Source of the DNA: Methylophaga muralis
GTDB taxonomy: Bacteria; Pseudomonadota; Gammaproteobacteria; Nitrosococcales; Methylophagaceae
Length of the DNA stretch: 34,834 nt
Reading direction: 5' to 3'
Assembly: GCF_001720165.1 (NCBI RefSeq)
Contig: NZ_MCRI01000028.1
Coordinates: 1 to 34,834 of the forward strand
Both the position numbers and the translations under genes were made by a program. The notes under the pieces are model-generated. The model worked only from the letters and a program-made list of their open reading frames with translations. It ran no database searches and had not been told where the DNA came from. Below are positions 33,748 to 34,834 of this stretch, piece after piece (the first letter of the stretch is position 1; the number at the start of each line of letters is the position of its first letter).

Positions 33748-34446
33748 TTACAAGTCCTCTTCTCTGCAAAGCTTGTAACCTACTCCCGGTAGGGTATGCA
33801 TCAATTGATGTTGAAATGGTTTATCCAGGCTTTTACGCAGGTTATACAGATGACTGCGTAAGGTATCGCTGTCCGGAGCATCATCTCCCCATACTTCAGC
33901 CTCAAGACGCTCACGGCTGACGATCTTAGGTGATTCGCGCATCAAAATTCGTAATATGTGCAGGGTGATTGGAGAAAGCTTGATCAGCTTATCGCCACGC
34001 ATAACACGCATCGTATCCAAATCATAAGTGAGATCAGCTACAGTAAGTTTCCCTCCCTCAAGTTCTCCGCGTTGCCGTCTAATCATGGCAATCAGCCGCG
34101 CTTCCAGTTCGCGCATCTCAAAGGGTTTAATCAGATAATCATCTGCGCCCAAATCAAAACCATTCACCTTGTCATTGATGGTATCGCGAGCGGTGAGCAT
34201 GATGATGGGGGTATGTAGGTGCATTTCCTGACGCAATCGGCGACACACTTCAAAACCGTCAATCCCAGGTAGCATGATATCCAGCACGATTGCATCGTAA
34301 TGGTGTTCCTCACATAACTGTAATGCGGTAATGCCATCCGTTGCAAAATCCACGGTAAAACCGCCGACTTCTAGATAATCGCCCACATTGGCGGCTAAAT
34401 CCCGATGATCTTCCACAATTAATACGGTTGCTGATATGGCTTTCAT
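33748..34446 (-). CDS. OmpR/PhoB-family response regulator
   Basis: The 232-residue DNA-binding regulator has a receiver domain (about 5-120) with Glu12/Asp13, phospho-acceptor Asp56 (IVLDIMLPGIDGF), Thr85 and Lys107, and a C-terminal winged helix (LTVADLTYDLDTMRVMRGD; LTPITL-like 'LSPITLHILRILM'; VWGDDAPDSDTLRSHLYNLRKSLD). The ATG at 34446 is chosen because AGAG lies upstream and the receiver domain begins there. An upstream TTG (34491) is less likely. It is convergent with, and directly abuts, the histidine kinase gene, so the pair is encoded tail to tail, not as one operon. It is the prime candidate to bind the TTCACA-N5-TTCACA boxes. Confidence 0.92.
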   Translation of the reverse strand: MKAISATVLIVEDHRDLAANVGDYLEVGGFTVDFATDGITALQLCEEHHYDAIVLDIMLPGIDGFEVCRRLRQEMHLHTPIIMLTARDTINDKVNGFDLGADDYLIKPFEMRELEARLIAMIRRQRGELEGGKLTVADLTYDLDTMRVMRGDKLIKLSPITLHILRILMRESPKIVSRERLEAEVWGDDAPDSDTLRSHLYNLRKSLDKPFQHQLMHTLPGVGYKLCREEDL

Positions 34447-34543
34447 ATAGTTCTCTTCGCTTGGTACAGCTACGTTACGATGTAAATTCATTCATCGCAA
34501 CAAAGAATTTCGGGAATTTCTCCCAAAAAATTGCGAAAGGTGT

Positions 34544-34579
34544 TTGACTAAATAAATAACAATCATTATCATTATCATC
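34544..34579 (+). promoter_or_regulatory. bfd promoter with Fur box
   Basis: TTGACT (34544-34549) and TATCAT (34567-34572), 17 bp apart, make a near-consensus sigma70 promoter. AATCATTATCATTATCATC (34561-34579) covers the -10 and matches the Fur consensus (GATAATGATAATCATTATC) in all but a few positions, read on the minus strand. Iron-replete repression of the following gene is expected. Confidence 0.88.
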
Positions 34580-34604
34580 AACGTTAAACAACGGGGTTTA
34601 TTTA

Positions 34605-34823
34605 ATGATAGTTTGTGTTTGCAACAACGTGAATGTCGACAAAGTAAAAGCATCTATCGATGCTGGTGCTGCCACGTTGGATGCTATTCGTGAATGCACT
34701 GGTGCTGCTGCAAGCTGTGGTAAATGTCAGTTCAAAGTAAACCGTGTGTTACAGCAACATGCACCACAATCAAATGAGCAGGATAGCTATCTGGTTGCTC
34801 ATTCAGTTAATGCCAGCCGTTAA
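34605..34823 (+). CDS. bfd: Bacterioferritin-associated ferredoxin
   Basis: The 72-residue Bfd-type [2Fe-2S] protein has the four cluster cysteines Cys4, Cys6, Cys38 and Cys41 (MIVCVCNN and SCGKCQ). Bfd binds bacterioferritin and delivers electrons to release stored iron. The C-terminal ~20 residues are a loose tail beyond the usual ~64-residue family length. The gene is directly behind a Fur-box promoter, consistent with induction in iron starvation. No bacterioferritin gene is seen before the window ends 11 bases later. Confidence 0.92.
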   Translation: MIVCVCNNVNVDKVKASIDAGAATLDAIRECTGAAASCGKCQFKVNRVLQQHAPQSNEQDSYLVAHSVNASR

Positions 34824-34834
34824 TATTGCGCAGA

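Overview
The window looks like a chromosomal segment of a moderately halophilic, methylotrophic gammaproteobacterium, most likely Methylophaga or a close relative. The evidence is a lanthanide-type PQQ methanol dehydrogenase (xoxF), an ectABC-ask ectoine operon with a divergent ectR gene and a recognisable EctR box, and a housekeeping order (thrS-infC-rpmI-rplT-pheS-pheT-ihfA-merR-tRNA-Pro) typical of Gammaproteobacteria. The genus is an inference from gene content.

Layout: 0.3-2.8 kb holds an AraC-type regulator and tatABC. 2.9-4.7 kb (minus) is a solitary xoxF with its own terminator, followed by tRNA-Asn, an aspartate-type aminotransferase (minus) and divergent uvrB. 8.5-16.1 kb is the translation/IHF block, flanked by tRNA-Val and tRNA-Pro. 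infC there appears to start at a non-canonical ATC codon. A 267-bp element with 27-bp terminal inverted repeats lies between tRNA-Pro and a terminator that probably once served it. 16.4-19.7 kb carries a Tas-like aldo/keto reductase and a REC-PAS-GGDEF-EAL protein. 19.7-24.5 kb is the ectoine locus. Its regulator gene ectR is split by a one-base frameshift, while the EctR operator over the ectA promoter is intact.

24.6-34.5 kb is the most interesting part: a divergent locus for lipid modification. On the minus strand are a lipoprotein with an NTF2-like look and a chalcone-isomerase-fold secreted protein. On the plus strand is a tightly overlapping operon: acyl desaturase, FAD-dependent oxidoreductase, DUF1365, a cyclopropane-synthase-like methyltransferase that has lost two bicarbonate-site residues, DUF2878, DUF1295, a second CFA/coclaurine-N-methyltransferase-like enzyme and a sensor histidine kinase. 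A matching OmpR-type response regulator is encoded convergently, stop codon against stop codon. The divergent promoter region carries two TTCACM-N5-TTCACA boxes, one in each orientation, as expected for an OmpR-family regulator. My hypothesis is a membrane-responsive pathway that desaturates, methylates and possibly oxidises phospholipid acyl chains (methyl-branched unsaturated or furan-type fatty acids).

The window ends with a bacterioferritin-associated ferredoxin gene under an obvious Fur-box promoter. No CRISPR array, insertion sequence or phage gene was seen.
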